DNA of 64,000 nucleotides from Butyrivibrio sp. (GTDB taxonomy: Bacteria > Bacillota > Clostridia > Lachnospirales > Lachnospiraceae): assembly GCA_015056575.1 (NCBI GenBank), contig SVGA01000003.1, positions 124,001-188,000 of the forward strand. Reading direction: 5' to 3'. The notes beneath the pieces were generated by a model that searched no databases, was not told the origin of the DNA, and saw only the letters and a list, made by a program, of their open reading frames with translations. A program made the translations under genes and the position numbers. Below are positions 26,693 to 35,512 of this stretch, in pieces. How positions within the stretch are numbered: the stretch's first letter is position 1; every line of letters begins with the position of its first letter.

Positions 26693-27229
26693 TTACGCCT
26701 TCATGCTGATGTCATACTGTCTGCACAAAGCGCTGTACTCCTCGTTTATAAGCTGAACCATGTAGGAATCTCCGCTTATGTTGTCGGGATGGAACATCTT
26801 CATGAGGTCCTTGTATCTCTTCTTGAGAGTCAATGCGCTGTTGACGCCTCTGAACAGAAGATCCAAAGCATCATATTCATCCTCTCTCTGGAATGCCTTC
26901 TCTCTCTCCAGCCTGATGAATTCACTCTCAAGCTTCTTCTTGTCTGCGTTGAGCTGATCAAATCCGTTGTTGAGGATCTTAAGTCTCTGATCGAACAGAG
27001 CCTTGTCGTTGTTGAGCTTCTTGGTTGCGTTCTCAAGCTTCCTCTCAGCCGCATCCATTCTGTCCTTGAAGGCCAGCTCTTCCTCTTCCAGTCTTGCATA
27101 CCTCTCGCAGAGAGCACTCTCCTGATTCTCCAGCCTTACGCTCTCCTTGAAAAGCCATACGCGAAGCTGCGCAAGCTCATCCTCAGTGCCGTTTAAGATT
27201 ATCTCTTCTAAATTTCTTCTCTCTTCCAT
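26693..27229 (-). CDS. Coiled-coil protein with C-terminal J domain
   Basis: 178 residues from ATG 27229, which has GGTGGGGG upstream; a GTG four codons before is the alternative. Residues 20-125 are a nearly continuous Glu/Lys/Leu coiled coil. The last about 50 residues form a short J domain: LKKRYKDLMKMFHPDNISG contains the HPD tripeptide that stimulates Hsp70 (DnaK) ATPase. The usual order (J domain first) is reversed, and no zinc or substrate domain is present. It may recruit DnaK to a structure bound by the coiled coil. The partner is unknown. Confidence 0.75.
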   Translation of the reverse strand: MEERRNLEEIILNGTEDELAQLRVWLFKESVRLENQESALCERYARLEEEELAFKDRMDAAERKLENATKKLNNDKALFDQRLKILNNGFDQLNADKKKLESEFIRLEREKAFQREDEYDALDLLFRGVNSALTLKKRYKDLMKMFHPDNISGDSYMVQLINEEYSALCRQYDISMKA

Positions 27230-27259
27230 AAGGGCCCCCACCTTTCGGAAAGAATGGGA

Positions 27260-27658
27260 TCACTGTTCCTTCTTCTCCTCGGGAAAAGCAATCTCTACTG
27301 CCGCGTCACTGTCCATCATGTCTTCCTTCCTTGAGGAAAACTTATCCATAACATCGGGAACAAGATCAAGGATCTTGGTAACAGCATCCTGGTTCTTGAT
27401 ATTTACAAGCTTGGTAGAACCGTTCTTGATAATAAGGACTGCGCTGGGTGACATCTTGGCACCGAATCCACCGCATCCTCCATTCTTTTTATCGGCTGAA
27501 GTTGAGCCTGCCCCAACCCCAAACGAAACATCTACAAGGGGAAGAATGATCGTATCACCAACCTTGGTAGGCTCCCCCACAACCGTCTTAGATGAAAGAA
27601 TTGAGTTCATGCCTGTAAGCAAAGACTCAACTACCCCGTTAAAATTACTTTCTGCCAT
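27260..27658 (-). CDS. GerW family protein (YtfJ)
   Basis: 132 residues, the usual size. Family marks are VVESLLTGMNSILSSKTVVG at residues 9-28, VDVSFGVGAGST near 42, a Gly-rich GGCGGFGAKMSPSAVLII near 60-77, and a C-terminal LVPDVMDKF. In Bacillus subtilis ytfJ/gerW is needed for spore germination with alanine and lies beside ytfI (DUF2953), as here. The homologue's presence does not prove sporulation. It precedes the J-domain gene. Confidence 0.88.
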   Translation of the reverse strand: MAESNFNGVVESLLTGMNSILSSKTVVGEPTKVGDTIILPLVDVSFGVGAGSTSADKKNGGCGGFGAKMSPSAVLIIKNGSTKLVNIKNQDAVTKILDLVPDVMDKFSSRKEDMMDSDAAVEIAFPEEKKEQ

Positions 27659-27674
27659 AACTTCCTCCTGAATA

Positions 27675-28691
27675 TTATGAATTGATTATCTTCTTAAATC
27701 GTTTGATCACTCTCTTAACGTCGCGGTTTAAGTAAACTACAGCCGCCGACCAGACTATCGTAAACAGTGTAATGTGGCCCTTCATATGGACCTCACCCTC
27801 AAGTACCTTCTCCTCAAAGTCCGGCGCAAAGAAGACCTTGTTATACAAAAGGTGATAAAACGCTCCGTAGACTCCCATAAGCTCCGCCGTAAGAGCGGGA
27901 TCCACGCTTCCGAACACCACATCCGCCTTGAATTTATCCGGCAGGATCATCCTCAATATCTTAAGAAGCTTCTTCTTAACAAGGGTAAATGCCCTGTCAA
28001 AAGTCTCACTTTCAAGTGTGGATTTAACCATACTTATCTTACCACAAACTCTAGATATTGTATATTGTAATTTTTCAAGCACATCTAGTGGTGTTTTCAG
28101 AATATTATCAATTGTGTCAATAACTTTCCAGATGACGTCCAGGATGTTCTTCGGCTCGCCGTCTTCTGCAGCGCCTTCCTCATCCTCTTTTCCCTGGGCA
28201 AAAGAGCTGTCACTCTCGCCATGCTCTTCCGAAAGGCCGGAATCCTCAGGCTTTGCAGTTTCATCGTCTTTCTCAGAATCCTTATCCTTGCCCCGCTTTT
28301 TCTTTTCCTTCTTATCAGCCTTGCCGGATTCGTCAGCTGAATCCTTGTCGGCATCCTTCTCGGAGTCCTTATCCTTATCCTTGGAATCCTCTCCGGGCTT
28401 CTCCTTCTTGGGAAGGATCTTTATCCCGAAGACCCTCAAGGTGAATTCCTTGCTCTCCGGGAAATTGAGGCCCCCTCTTATCACAAACAAGAGCCAGGAG
28501 AATCCTACCTTCGCGGATACCTTCTCTACATCGAAGTTGTCAAGGTCCGACCGGGGTACCGAAGCATCCGCCTTGTATCGTATCGGCGCAAACAGCACCA
28601 GAAGCAGTAAAAGAAGTATCACTGCCAGGATCACCAGCAGCACAATTCCTATTATCTTTAAAACAGTTAAAATTCCGGTTAACAGTAGCAT
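27675..28691 (-). CDS. DUF2953 membrane-anchored protein (YtfI-like)
   Basis: 338 residues. One N-terminal helix (about 5-32) is followed by FAPIRYKADASV, the standard DUF2953 opening. A highly charged Lys/Asp/Ser/Glu insert (about residues 95-175) is of low complexity and unusually long. The C-terminal domain resumes at LDVIWKVIDTIDNILKTPLDVLEKL and ends near a second hydrophobic stretch (GHITLFTIVWSAAVVYL). The pairing with gerW is conserved in Bacillota. Function unknown. Confidence 0.8.
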   Translation of the reverse strand: MLLLTGILTVLKIIGIVLLVILAVILLLLLLVLFAPIRYKADASVPRSDLDNFDVEKVSAKVGFSWLLFVIRGGLNFPESKEFTLRVFGIKILPKKEKPGEDSKDKDKDSEKDADKDSADESGKADKKEKKKRGKDKDSEKDDETAKPEDSGLSEEHGESDSSFAQGKEDEEGAAEDGEPKNILDVIWKVIDTIDNILKTPLDVLEKLQYTISRVCGKISMVKSTLESETFDRAFTLVKKKLLKILRMILPDKFKADVVFGSVDPALTAELMGVYGAFYHLLYNKVFFAPDFEEKVLEGEVHMKGHITLFTIVWSAAVVYLNRDVKRVIKRFKKIINS

Positions 28692-28712
28692 TTTTCACAC
28701 CAACCCTTAAGA

Positions 28713-29045
28713 TTATTCCGAGACTGACTCAAGATAGTCCACAAGCCGCCCCTCGTAGCCTGCCGAAACGGCATCCTCGGTGATCTTCACAATAAGACCA
28801 AGGGCTTCCTTGTAGCTTCCGGCTATTCCGTAGACATAGGCCGGATTTGATTTGTAGTAGGGTTGTTTGAGGATCATGCTGTTTACTATATCAAGCTGGT
28901 CGCCGGATGACATGGCACGCATGACGCAGAAGGTGCCAAGTCCGCCCTTGCCGTGGAACAGCTGCCACTTGGCATACGTATGTCTTTTGACTGACTCCCC
29001 GTAATACAGATTCCTGTAGAATCTGCAAAATCCCCTATTTTTCAT
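28713..29045 (-). CDS. Conserved small protein of unknown function
   Basis: 110 residues, no family recognised. The N-terminal third is basic and aromatic (RGFCRFYRNLYYGESVKRH), the remainder is mildly helical with KSNPAYVYGIAGSYKEALGLIVKI near residue 64-87. No signal peptide or membrane segment. It lies 21 bp upstream of the DUF2953 gene on the same strand and is divergent from the HD-GYP gene, so it may head the gerW transcript. Codon use matches its neighbours, which supports a real gene. Confidence 0.6.
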   Translation of the reverse strand: MKNRGFCRFYRNLYYGESVKRHTYAKWQLFHGKGGLGTFCVMRAMSSGDQLDIVNSMILKQPYYKSNPAYVYGIAGSYKEALGLIVKITEDAVSAGYEGRLVDYLESVSE

Positions 29046-29091
29046 ACCGCAAAAAAATCTCCCAAATATCGATATTTACAACAAAAATCGT

Positions 29092-29120
29092 TTGTATACG
29101 GTCTTATAAAACGATATACT
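29092..29120 (+). promoter_or_regulatory. Promoter of the HD-GYP gene
   Basis: TTGTAT at 29092-29097 and TATACT at 29115-29120 are separated by exactly 17 bp. This pair is 58 bp ahead of the start codon. Confidence 0.6.
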
Positions 29121-29178
29121 TATATTATCATAATGCTCATATTTTTTGAATTACGTTCTTTCACCTTCGGAGGTGTGT

Positions 29179-30243
29179 ATGAAAGTAATAGCAAGAATGG
29201 AACTTAAGCCCGGAATGGTGGTTGCCGAGGACATTCTCAACTACAAAAATGAGATCATCCTCACCGCCAATACCAGGATCAACGACACCATGATTGAGAA
29301 GCTGGCAAGGCAGTCCATCATGGTTGTCCCCATAAAAGAAGAGATTGATTTCGCCACCACTCATTTCGAGAAGGTTCGTCTCAGTGAGGGCTTTAAGTCC
29401 TTTGAATCCACTTACAACATCTATTTTCCGGTATACAAAAACCTCATGATGAGCGCTGTTACCAACAGAACTCCCATCAAAATGGAACAGCTCATGGAAG
29501 TATACAGGAATATCATAGTCTGTGCCAAGAGCGGCGAGCTGCTTTTAGATTATCTCTATAACATGCTCCCGGGCGAGGATGACATGACTCACGCCCACTG
29601 CCTGAACTCTGCCCTTATCGCGGGAGTTTTCGGAACATGGCTGGGGCTTTCCAACGATGACATCAACCTGCTGATACAGTGCGCCTTCGTGTATGATATA
29701 GGCAAGCTCAGCATTCCCTATCAGATCCTGTGGAAGCCCGAGAGGCTTACCTCCGAGGAGTACAGGCTGGTAATGCGTCATACTACCATAGGCCACGATT
29801 TCCTGGCAGGCTACGGCACCTTCGACCAGCACATTTTAAACGCAACTCTGCAGCATCACGAACGCTGCGACGGCTCAGGTTACCCCAAGGCTCTCACCGA
29901 TACCGAGATTGACAGGTTTGCCAAGTACATCGCCATCATCGATACCTACGAGGCCATGACCTCTCCCCGTTCCTACAGACAGAAGCTCAATCCTTTCCAG
30001 ATCATAGCCAACTATGAGAACGAGGGCTTTGTAAGATATGACTATGCCGCCATCAAGTCCATCCTCTCCCACATTGCGGGATCCCAGCTGGGCTTCAACG
30101 TACAGCTTAACAGCGGCCAGATCGGGGAAGTCATACTGATAAATGAGAAGGCTCTCTCCCGCCCTCTCATCAAACTCAATAACGACAATTCCCTTATAGA
30201 TATGTCAGCCAATCCTCAGCTTGCCATCGTATCTGTCTTCTGA
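29179..30243 (+). CDS. HD-GYP domain protein with altered HD motif
   Basis: 354 residues from ATG 29179 (CGGAGG 7 bp upstream); the frame extends 11 codons further without a ribosome site. After an N-terminal regulatory region (about 1-125) comes an HD-GYP domain: HAHCLNSALIAG near residue 138, then YDIGKLSIPYQILWKPERLT at 172, HHERCDGSGYPKAL with GYP at 234-236, and IIDTYEAMTSPRSYR near 257. The domain normally hydrolyses c-di-GMP using the His-Asp pair; here the codon is TAT, so HDIGK reads YDIGK (Tyr172-Asp173). It may be a c-di-GMP receptor or have changed activity. A good copy of all other motifs argues against a dead gene. Confidence 0.85.
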   Translation: MKVIARMELKPGMVVAEDILNYKNEIILTANTRINDTMIEKLARQSIMVVPIKEEIDFATTHFEKVRLSEGFKSFESTYNIYFPVYKNLMMSAVTNRTPIKMEQLMEVYRNIIVCAKSGELLLDYLYNMLPGEDDMTHAHCLNSALIAGVFGTWLGLSNDDINLLIQCAFVYDIGKLSIPYQILWKPERLTSEEYRLVMRHTTIGHDFLAGYGTFDQHILNATLQHHERCDGSGYPKALTDTEIDRFAKYIAIIDTYEAMTSPRSYRQKLNPFQIIANYENEGFVRYDYAAIKSILSHIAGSQLGFNVQLNSGQIGEVILINEKALSRPLIKLNNDNSLIDMSANPQLAIVSVF

Positions 30244-30309
30244 TCATCGGATGCTTTCCGATTACCGGATATTTCCTGATCAGCGGATGTTTTCTGATCA
30301 CCAGATACC
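30242..30309. repeat. 18-bp tandem repeat between convergent genes
   Basis: Three full and one partial degenerate copies, starting at 30242, 30260, 30278 and 30296. Each begins GAT(C/T)A and contains CGGAT with a T/C-rich end; the last copy reads into the 3' end of the penicillin-binding protein gene on the - strand. Confidence 0.7.
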
Positions 30310-31752
30310 GAAATAGGTATCGAAGATCCTTTTGGCAATGGGCACCGCGTAGCTTCCGCCGCTGCCGGCGTTCTCCACGATTATGGTTACACACACCTGC
30401 GGATCCTCTGCCGGCGCATATCCCGTAAACCAGGCGTGGGAATCTGACGTAAGTGAATTGAATTCAGCAGAACCGGTCTTTCCTGCCGCAGTGTAGGAAA
30501 GGCCTTTTAATTTGCTTGCGGTTCCTTCATTGACAACCGCCTCCATCATAGACCGCAGTATCCTGCTCTGGGCAGAAGTCATCAGGCGCCTGCTCTCCTC
30601 AGTCCCATTCGTCTTGATCACCTTCCCGTCGTAGCCCTTTATCTCTGTCACAAGATGCGGCTTCATCATCACGCCGTCATTGGCGATGGCGCAGGTTATC
30701 ATATTAAGGTGTATCGGCGACATGGAAGTACTTCCCTGTCCTATGGCCAGCTGCATCACATCTCCGTAGCTTGTGGTGATGTTGATGCCCGCGCTTGACT
30801 TGCTATACAGCATATCAAGAGGCAGCTCCTTGTTGAACATAAGGCTGTTAAGGGTGCTGCTGAAGGTCTGTCTGTTTATCTGAAGTCCGATATTGGCAAA
30901 GGATGAGTTGCAGGACTCGGCAAAAGACTTTACGAAATCCTCACTGCCGTGGCTCTGCCCGTGGTAACAGGATATGGTCTCATCCTCGTAGCTGAACTTT
31001 CCGCTGCAGCTGAATCTGTAATCGTTATAATCCTCGGGATGGTCCTTGATATAGGCCAGGGCCGTCACGATCTTAAAGGTGGATCCGGGAGGGTAAAGAC
31101 CCTGTGTCGCCCTGTTAAGAAGCTGGGCATCCCCGGAAGTATCCGCAAGAAGCCTGTCCCACTCGGTCTTGATGGTGTTGGGATCAAAATCGGGCTTTGA
31201 CACCATGGCCAGGATCTCTCCGGTCTTGGGATCGGATACAACTATGGCTCCCTTTCTTGCAGACAGGGCATTATAAGCCACCTCCTGAAGGTTTACATCA
31301 AGAGTTGTATAGCAGTCATTGCCGGGGTACTTCTGCCCCTTTGCATCCAGAGCCACCTTGGATGGAAGGTCCGCGCTGGTGTTTATCAGATAATAATTGG
31401 CTGCGGCCTCAATTCCCGCCTTGCCGTTACTGGCATATCCCACCACATGGGCAAATTCACTGCCGTAGGGGTATACCCTCGTCTCTTTTCCATCCTCACC
31501 TGTTTCAGTGTAGGCAAGCACATCTCCGTTTCTGGAATAGATGCTGCCTCTGATGTTCTGATCCAGAAGGATCTGCTGACGGGTGTTGTAGCTGTTGCTC
31601 ATGAGCACAACCTTGTTGGCATAGGAATAATAGCAGATGTACACCAGCATCACACAGAACAGACCCGCATAAAAAACAGAGAGAACGATTATGGGATAGG
31701 ATCTGATCTTTTTCTTATTCTTTTGTTTCGTCTCTTGTTTCCGGTTTTCCAT
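30298..31752 (-). CDS. Class B penicillin-binding protein (transpeptidase)
   Basis: 484 residues from ATG 31752 (GAGGCGG upstream); a TTG four codons earlier is rejected. N-terminal basic tail, one membrane helix (about 20-42), a short pedestal with NIRGSIYSRNGDVLA, and a transpeptidase domain. The active-site motifs are S224-T-F-K227, S280-C-N282 and K425-T-G427. It cross-links peptidoglycan on the outer membrane face and is the target of beta-lactams. It overlaps the SEDS gene by 38 bp, so the two likely form a SEDS-bPBP glycan-polymerase/transpeptidase pair. It resembles the short PbpA/PBP2-type proteins of Clostridia. Confidence 0.92.
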   Translation of the reverse strand: MENRKQETKQKNKKKIRSYPIIVLSVFYAGLFCVMLVYICYYSYANKVVLMSNSYNTRQQILLDQNIRGSIYSRNGDVLAYTETGEDGKETRVYPYGSEFAHVVGYASNGKAGIEAAANYYLINTSADLPSKVALDAKGQKYPGNDCYTTLDVNLQEVAYNALSARKGAIVVSDPKTGEILAMVSKPDFDPNTIKTEWDRLLADTSGDAQLLNRATQGLYPPGSTFKIVTALAYIKDHPEDYNDYRFSCSGKFSYEDETISCYHGQSHGSEDFVKSFAESCNSSFANIGLQINRQTFSSTLNSLMFNKELPLDMLYSKSSAGINITTSYGDVMQLAIGQGSTSMSPIHLNMITCAIANDGVMMKPHLVTEIKGYDGKVIKTNGTEESRRLMTSAQSRILRSMMEAVVNEGTASKLKGLSYTAAGKTGSAEFNSLTSDSHAWFTGYAPAEDPQVCVTIIVENAGSGGSYAVPIAKRIFDTYFGIW

Positions 31753-33121
31753 TTTCCGCCTCAATATTCTGTCTCATCTGCTGCTGGCGCCTTAACTTCC
31801 TGCGCTCCATGGCTTCGTACCTCTCATCGGTCCTTATCATACAAACTCCCTCCACTATCATCATCATGATAATAGTGACAAGAACCGAGGTTCCGCCATA
31901 GCTTACCAGAGGAAGTGTCACACCGGTTAAGGGAATGAACTTGCACCCTCCTCCAATGGTAAGGAACGTCTGGAAGATATAGGCGACCCCTGCTCCGCAG
32001 GCAATGAGCCTGTAATATTTGTCCTTGATGTAATACCCCTCCATCATGATCATCAGGAAGGTGCTGACGCAAATAAGGGCCATGAACACAGCAAACAAAA
32101 CCCCCAGCTCCTCCGCGATGGCAGAAAAGATAAAGTCCTGCTCAACGTAGGGAATGGACTCCGGAGATCCGCCGTACAGCCCCAGGCCGAACCATCCGCC
32201 GCTGCTGATGCCAAAAAGCGACTGGCTCAGCTGATACCCCGAGGATGCTATATCCTTGAAGGGATCAAGGAACGCCTGAACCCTCACTCTGATATGGGAA
32301 AAGAGTCTGTAGGCAAACATGCTGGCGGCAATCCCAAGTCCCAGTCCCAGGGCCAGGTAGCCGATGTTTCCTGTGGAAATGTAAATAAGCGCCAGATAGA
32401 TCACAAAGTAGATCAACGCGCTTCCAAGATCCTTGGACAACACCAGGATGATCACGTGGACTGCAGCCACCGCCGAGGCCAAAAACAGCTGCCAGATATT
32501 CTCTGCCTGATACAGTGCCCCCGCCATAAAGAACAGGAAAAGAAGCTTCACCGCCTCGGATGGAAGGAAGGTGATCCCGGCTATGGTATAGGTGATCTTG
32601 GAGCCGTTGGTGGCAGCACCGTACAAAAGCACCGCCCCTATGGTCATAACTCCCACCGCCGCATAGATCCAGGTGAAGCGCTTTAAGAAATCAAATCTGA
32701 AGATGATCTCCGGCACAAAGAATCCGATTATAAATGATGCAGTCACGATAAAGAACTGCTTGATAGCCTTGTCATAGGAAAGCCTTGTGAGAATGATCAT
32801 GCTGATCATCAGCAGCATACAGCAGTTGTTGATGATGAGCCTGTTTCCCTCCGGGTAGATGATGTAGAAAAGCATCAGCACCGAGGCGAAGATTATCACC
32901 TGAAATGCAAAGAAAAACATGTACACCGGCCGCCCGCTCTTTGCCACCACCTGGATAAAGCAGGATATCTGCACCACGAACATGAACAGGATCTGAAAGG
33001 CATAGATCACCCGTCTCTTTTTCTCGGTGGTGTACTTAAAGGTCAGAAATGCCATCGCCGTATAGAGCAAAAGAGACAGTGCTATAACATATTTAGATAT
33101 CTCGGTTACATATAATTCCAT
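31715..33121 (-). CDS. SEDS peptidoglycan polymerase (FtsW/RodA/SpoVE family)
   Basis: 468 residues with about ten or more membrane helices. Family signatures are LPSEAVKLLFLF near residue 180, LLSKDLGSALIYFVIYLALIYIST-type VLSKDLGSAL near 228, RVRVQAFLDPFKD near 280, and the C-terminal FIPLTGVTLPLVSYGGTS near 398. SEDS proteins polymerise lipid II into glycan strands with a partner class B PBP, encoded next door. FtsW, RodA and SpoVE cannot be separated by sequence reading alone. The last about 35 residues are charged and cytoplasmic. Confidence 0.9.
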   Translation of the reverse strand: MELYVTEISKYVIALSLLLYTAMAFLTFKYTTEKKRRVIYAFQILFMFVVQISCFIQVVAKSGRPVYMFFFAFQVIIFASVLMLFYIIYPEGNRLIINNCCMLLMISMIILTRLSYDKAIKQFFIVTASFIIGFFVPEIIFRFDFLKRFTWIYAAVGVMTIGAVLLYGAATNGSKITYTIAGITFLPSEAVKLLFLFFMAGALYQAENIWQLFLASAVAAVHVIILVLSKDLGSALIYFVIYLALIYISTGNIGYLALGLGLGIAASMFAYRLFSHIRVRVQAFLDPFKDIASSGYQLSQSLFGISSGGWFGLGLYGGSPESIPYVEQDFIFSAIAEELGVLFAVFMALICVSTFLMIMMEGYYIKDKYYRLIACGAGVAYIFQTFLTIGGGCKFIPLTGVTLPLVSYGGTSVLVTIIMMMIVEGVCMIRTDERYEAMERRKLRRQQQMRQNIEAENGKPETRDETKE

Positions 33122-33124
33122 AAA

Positions 33125-35467
33125 TCACTCAACTTCGCGGCCAAAGTGTCCGGTGGTGTAGCTGCCGTTTTCAAACACTTCCGCTCCGCTCCTGCCGTTA
33201 TAAAGATCTGTGTAATACTTAAGGACTTCCAAAGTCCTGCTTCCGCTCTCTACTGTAAAATCCAGCCTAAGCTGTGTAAAAAGCCCCGGCTTTCTCACAT
33301 CTCCAAGCTTCTTGTGAAGAGAGGTGGGATGAACGTTATGTATAACGTTGTAGCAGCTTCTGCAGTTGCAGGTCACAGGCATCACATTTCCCAGCCTGTC
33401 GGTGATGCTCACCTGTTCCGAATAGAGCTGCCCCATTTGTCCGCTGCACTTGTCCGTTGTCTTCTTGATGCACCCGGCACTTATCATCATGGGAACGTGT
33501 CCGTATACGTTAAAAGACACATCAATATCAGCCACCTCTTTGGCAGCCTTTACCATGTCACAGGCTTCCCTTAAGGTAAGCTCATAGGGAACCGTGATCT
33601 CATCTATCATGAAACCCTCGCGGCCTTTGTTGGCATTTAAAAGGAGCCTCAGGGCGTCGCCGTTCCATACATAGAGACTGTAATCCCCGATGATCCTGCC
33701 CGTAAAGTTCATCTCCCGAAGAAGACCAAGCTGCTCGAGCCCACGCACAAGAACGCCGTCAAAGCCCTTGCTCTCAAGCTCTGCAACTACTCTTCTTACT
33801 TCCTCGCAGCCGTCAAACTGCTCATGTCTTGTAACATAGGGAAGCATGACAATAAGCTCTTTACCCGTGATATCAAATCCGTTCTTATCAAGCTCAAGGA
33901 AAAGATTGCTGTCCACATATATTCTCTTAATCGGATCAGATGGGCTTCCGCATACGGACAGAACCGCCTTGAGCTGGTCTTTTGTCATAACCGAGACGCT
34001 AAGTCCGGTACCGGCATTGCTCCTTCTGTCTATGGATGTCCTGCCCTCACGGCTATCTGCGGCATCTGCGCTTTTCCCGGCGCCTTTGGCACTGTAGTAA
34101 TCCTTGTCTATTTCCGCCTCATAGGAAGTTACGCGAACAGTCTCTGTTTCATTTTTTGCAGAGCCTGCAAGAAGTATCTCCAGCTCAGAAACCGCAGATC
34201 TTCTAAGTTCATTGAGCTCACTGACAGGCATGAAGATACCTGTGCCCAAACCGTTATCGTCTATATCCACCGCTATCTCTTTGGCGGTAAATCCGGTATT
34301 TCCAAGCTTGCCAAGCTGCTTCAGAATATCCCCCTTTTCCATGGGTCTCTTGGAGGCCGCCTGAACAGGGTTTCCGTAAACTGTGGCTGACATCTCACCG
34401 CTGCCATCCGGCGAAGGAGCACTGATGGTAAGTGCAGCTTCCTTATCCACGGTAAGCTCGCACTTCATGCTGATTTCCTTCTTAAGGGTGGATGTAAGGT
34501 ATTTCTGCCTCACATCCTCAAGGATGGCGTCTGAAGTCGCATTATAGGCAGGTGAAGAAATTGTGACCATATCCCTGCCGTTGTGCCTGTGATAATATCC
34601 CTCGCTGATGCCCGTTCTCTGATAAAGAGCCTTCAAGGTCTCCATATCCTCTTTTGCTACGGTAAGATCAGCCGAAGGATCAGCGTAATATCTGTCTATG
34701 TATTTCCGGTAAAGAGCTGTAACTCCCGCAGAATATTCGGGCTTCTTCATGCGGCCCTCTATCTTGAAGGAATCGATGCCAGCCTCGATAAGCTCCGGAA
34801 TGATGCCTATGGTGCTCATGTCCTTAAGGCTTAATGGATAGCTCTCCCCCCGGCTCCCCCGGTACTCATAGGGAAGTCTGCAGGGCTGCGCACAGCGGCC
34901 TCTGTTGCCGCTTCTTCCCCCAACCATGCTGCTGAAAAGACATATCCCCGAGTAGCAATAGCACATAGCGCCGTGAATAAAGGCCTCAACCTCGATATCG
35001 GCCTCTCTCCTTATCTTAGCCATTTCCTGCAGGCTAAGCTCTCTTGCAGGAACAACCCTCACACAGCCAAGATCCTTAAGAAGTCTTGCTCCGTGTACTC
35101 CGGTCACAGTCTGCTGGGTGCTGGCGTGAAGTTCGATCTGTGGGAATTCATCCCTTATAAGGCGCATTACGCCGTAGTCCTGAACGATAACACCGTCCAG
35201 CATCTTTTCCGCAAAGGGGACCATAAAGTCATAGAGCTCACCAAACTCCTTCTGCTTGATGAGAGTGTTGACTGTCATATATATCTTTTTTCCATGGATA
35301 TGGGCATAAGAAATAGCGTCAAGAACCTGATCTTTGTCAAAATTGTCAGCATAGGCTCTTGCGCCGAATTTGGAACCCCCAAGATAAACGGCGTCGGCAC
35401 CTGCGTTGAACGCCCCCACCATTGTTTCATAGCCACCGGCCGGTGATAATAACTCTACTTTTTTCAT
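33125..35467 (-). CDS. U32 family peptidase/rRNA hydroxylase-like protein (RlhA/YhbU type)
   Basis: 780 residues, the long form with a C-terminal DUF3656/U32 extension. The TIM-barrel U32 core opens VELLSPAGGYETMVGAFNAGADAVYLGG. The iron-sulfur cysteines are in FIHGAMCYCYSGICLFSSMVGGRSGNRGRCAQPC near residue 168-200. The C-terminal part has SAGCIKKTTDKC and CNCRSCYN with more cysteines. E. coli RlhA hydroxylates C2501 of 23S rRNA; a similar tRNA/rRNA role is likely, while the 'collagenase' name is probably misleading. It lies just upstream of the SEDS gene (3 bp gap). Confidence 0.88.
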   Translation of the reverse strand: MKKVELLSPAGGYETMVGAFNAGADAVYLGGSKFGARAYADNFDKDQVLDAISYAHIHGKKIYMTVNTLIKQKEFGELYDFMVPFAEKMLDGVIVQDYGVMRLIRDEFPQIELHASTQQTVTGVHGARLLKDLGCVRVVPARELSLQEMAKIRREADIEVEAFIHGAMCYCYSGICLFSSMVGGRSGNRGRCAQPCRLPYEYRGSRGESYPLSLKDMSTIGIIPELIEAGIDSFKIEGRMKKPEYSAGVTALYRKYIDRYYADPSADLTVAKEDMETLKALYQRTGISEGYYHRHNGRDMVTISSPAYNATSDAILEDVRQKYLTSTLKKEISMKCELTVDKEAALTISAPSPDGSGEMSATVYGNPVQAASKRPMEKGDILKQLGKLGNTGFTAKEIAVDIDDNGLGTGIFMPVSELNELRRSAVSELEILLAGSAKNETETVRVTSYEAEIDKDYYSAKGAGKSADAADSREGRTSIDRRSNAGTGLSVSVMTKDQLKAVLSVCGSPSDPIKRIYVDSNLFLELDKNGFDITGKELIVMLPYVTRHEQFDGCEEVRRVVAELESKGFDGVLVRGLEQLGLLREMNFTGRIIGDYSLYVWNGDALRLLLNANKGREGFMIDEITVPYELTLREACDMVKAAKEVADIDVSFNVYGHVPMMISAGCIKKTTDKCSGQMGQLYSEQVSITDRLGNVMPVTCNCRSCYNVIHNVHPTSLHKKLGDVRKPGLFTQLRLDFTVESGSRTLEVLKYYTDLYNGRSGAEVFENGSYTTGHFGREVE

Positions 35468-35473
35468 ATTTGC

Positions 35474-35502
35474 ATAAATAAGGGCTGTCCTTTAGACAGC
35501 CC
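35474..35502 (-). terminator. Terminator after zapA
   Basis: An 8-bp perfect stem (35482-35489 with 35495-35502), loop of 5, followed on the - strand by an A/T-rich tail. It lies 10 bp past the zapA stop and precedes the U32 gene. Confidence 0.7.
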
Positions 35503-35512
35503 CGTGGATTTC

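Noticed and set aside
27928-28710. 260-codon frame antisense to the DUF2953 gene
   Set aside because: It is a shadow of the Lys/Glu/Asp-rich insert, giving Ser/Phe/Leu low complexity on the other strand.
30242-30309. Possible CRISPR repeat unit
   Set aside because: Period is 18 bp with no unique spacers, so it is a plain tandem repeat.
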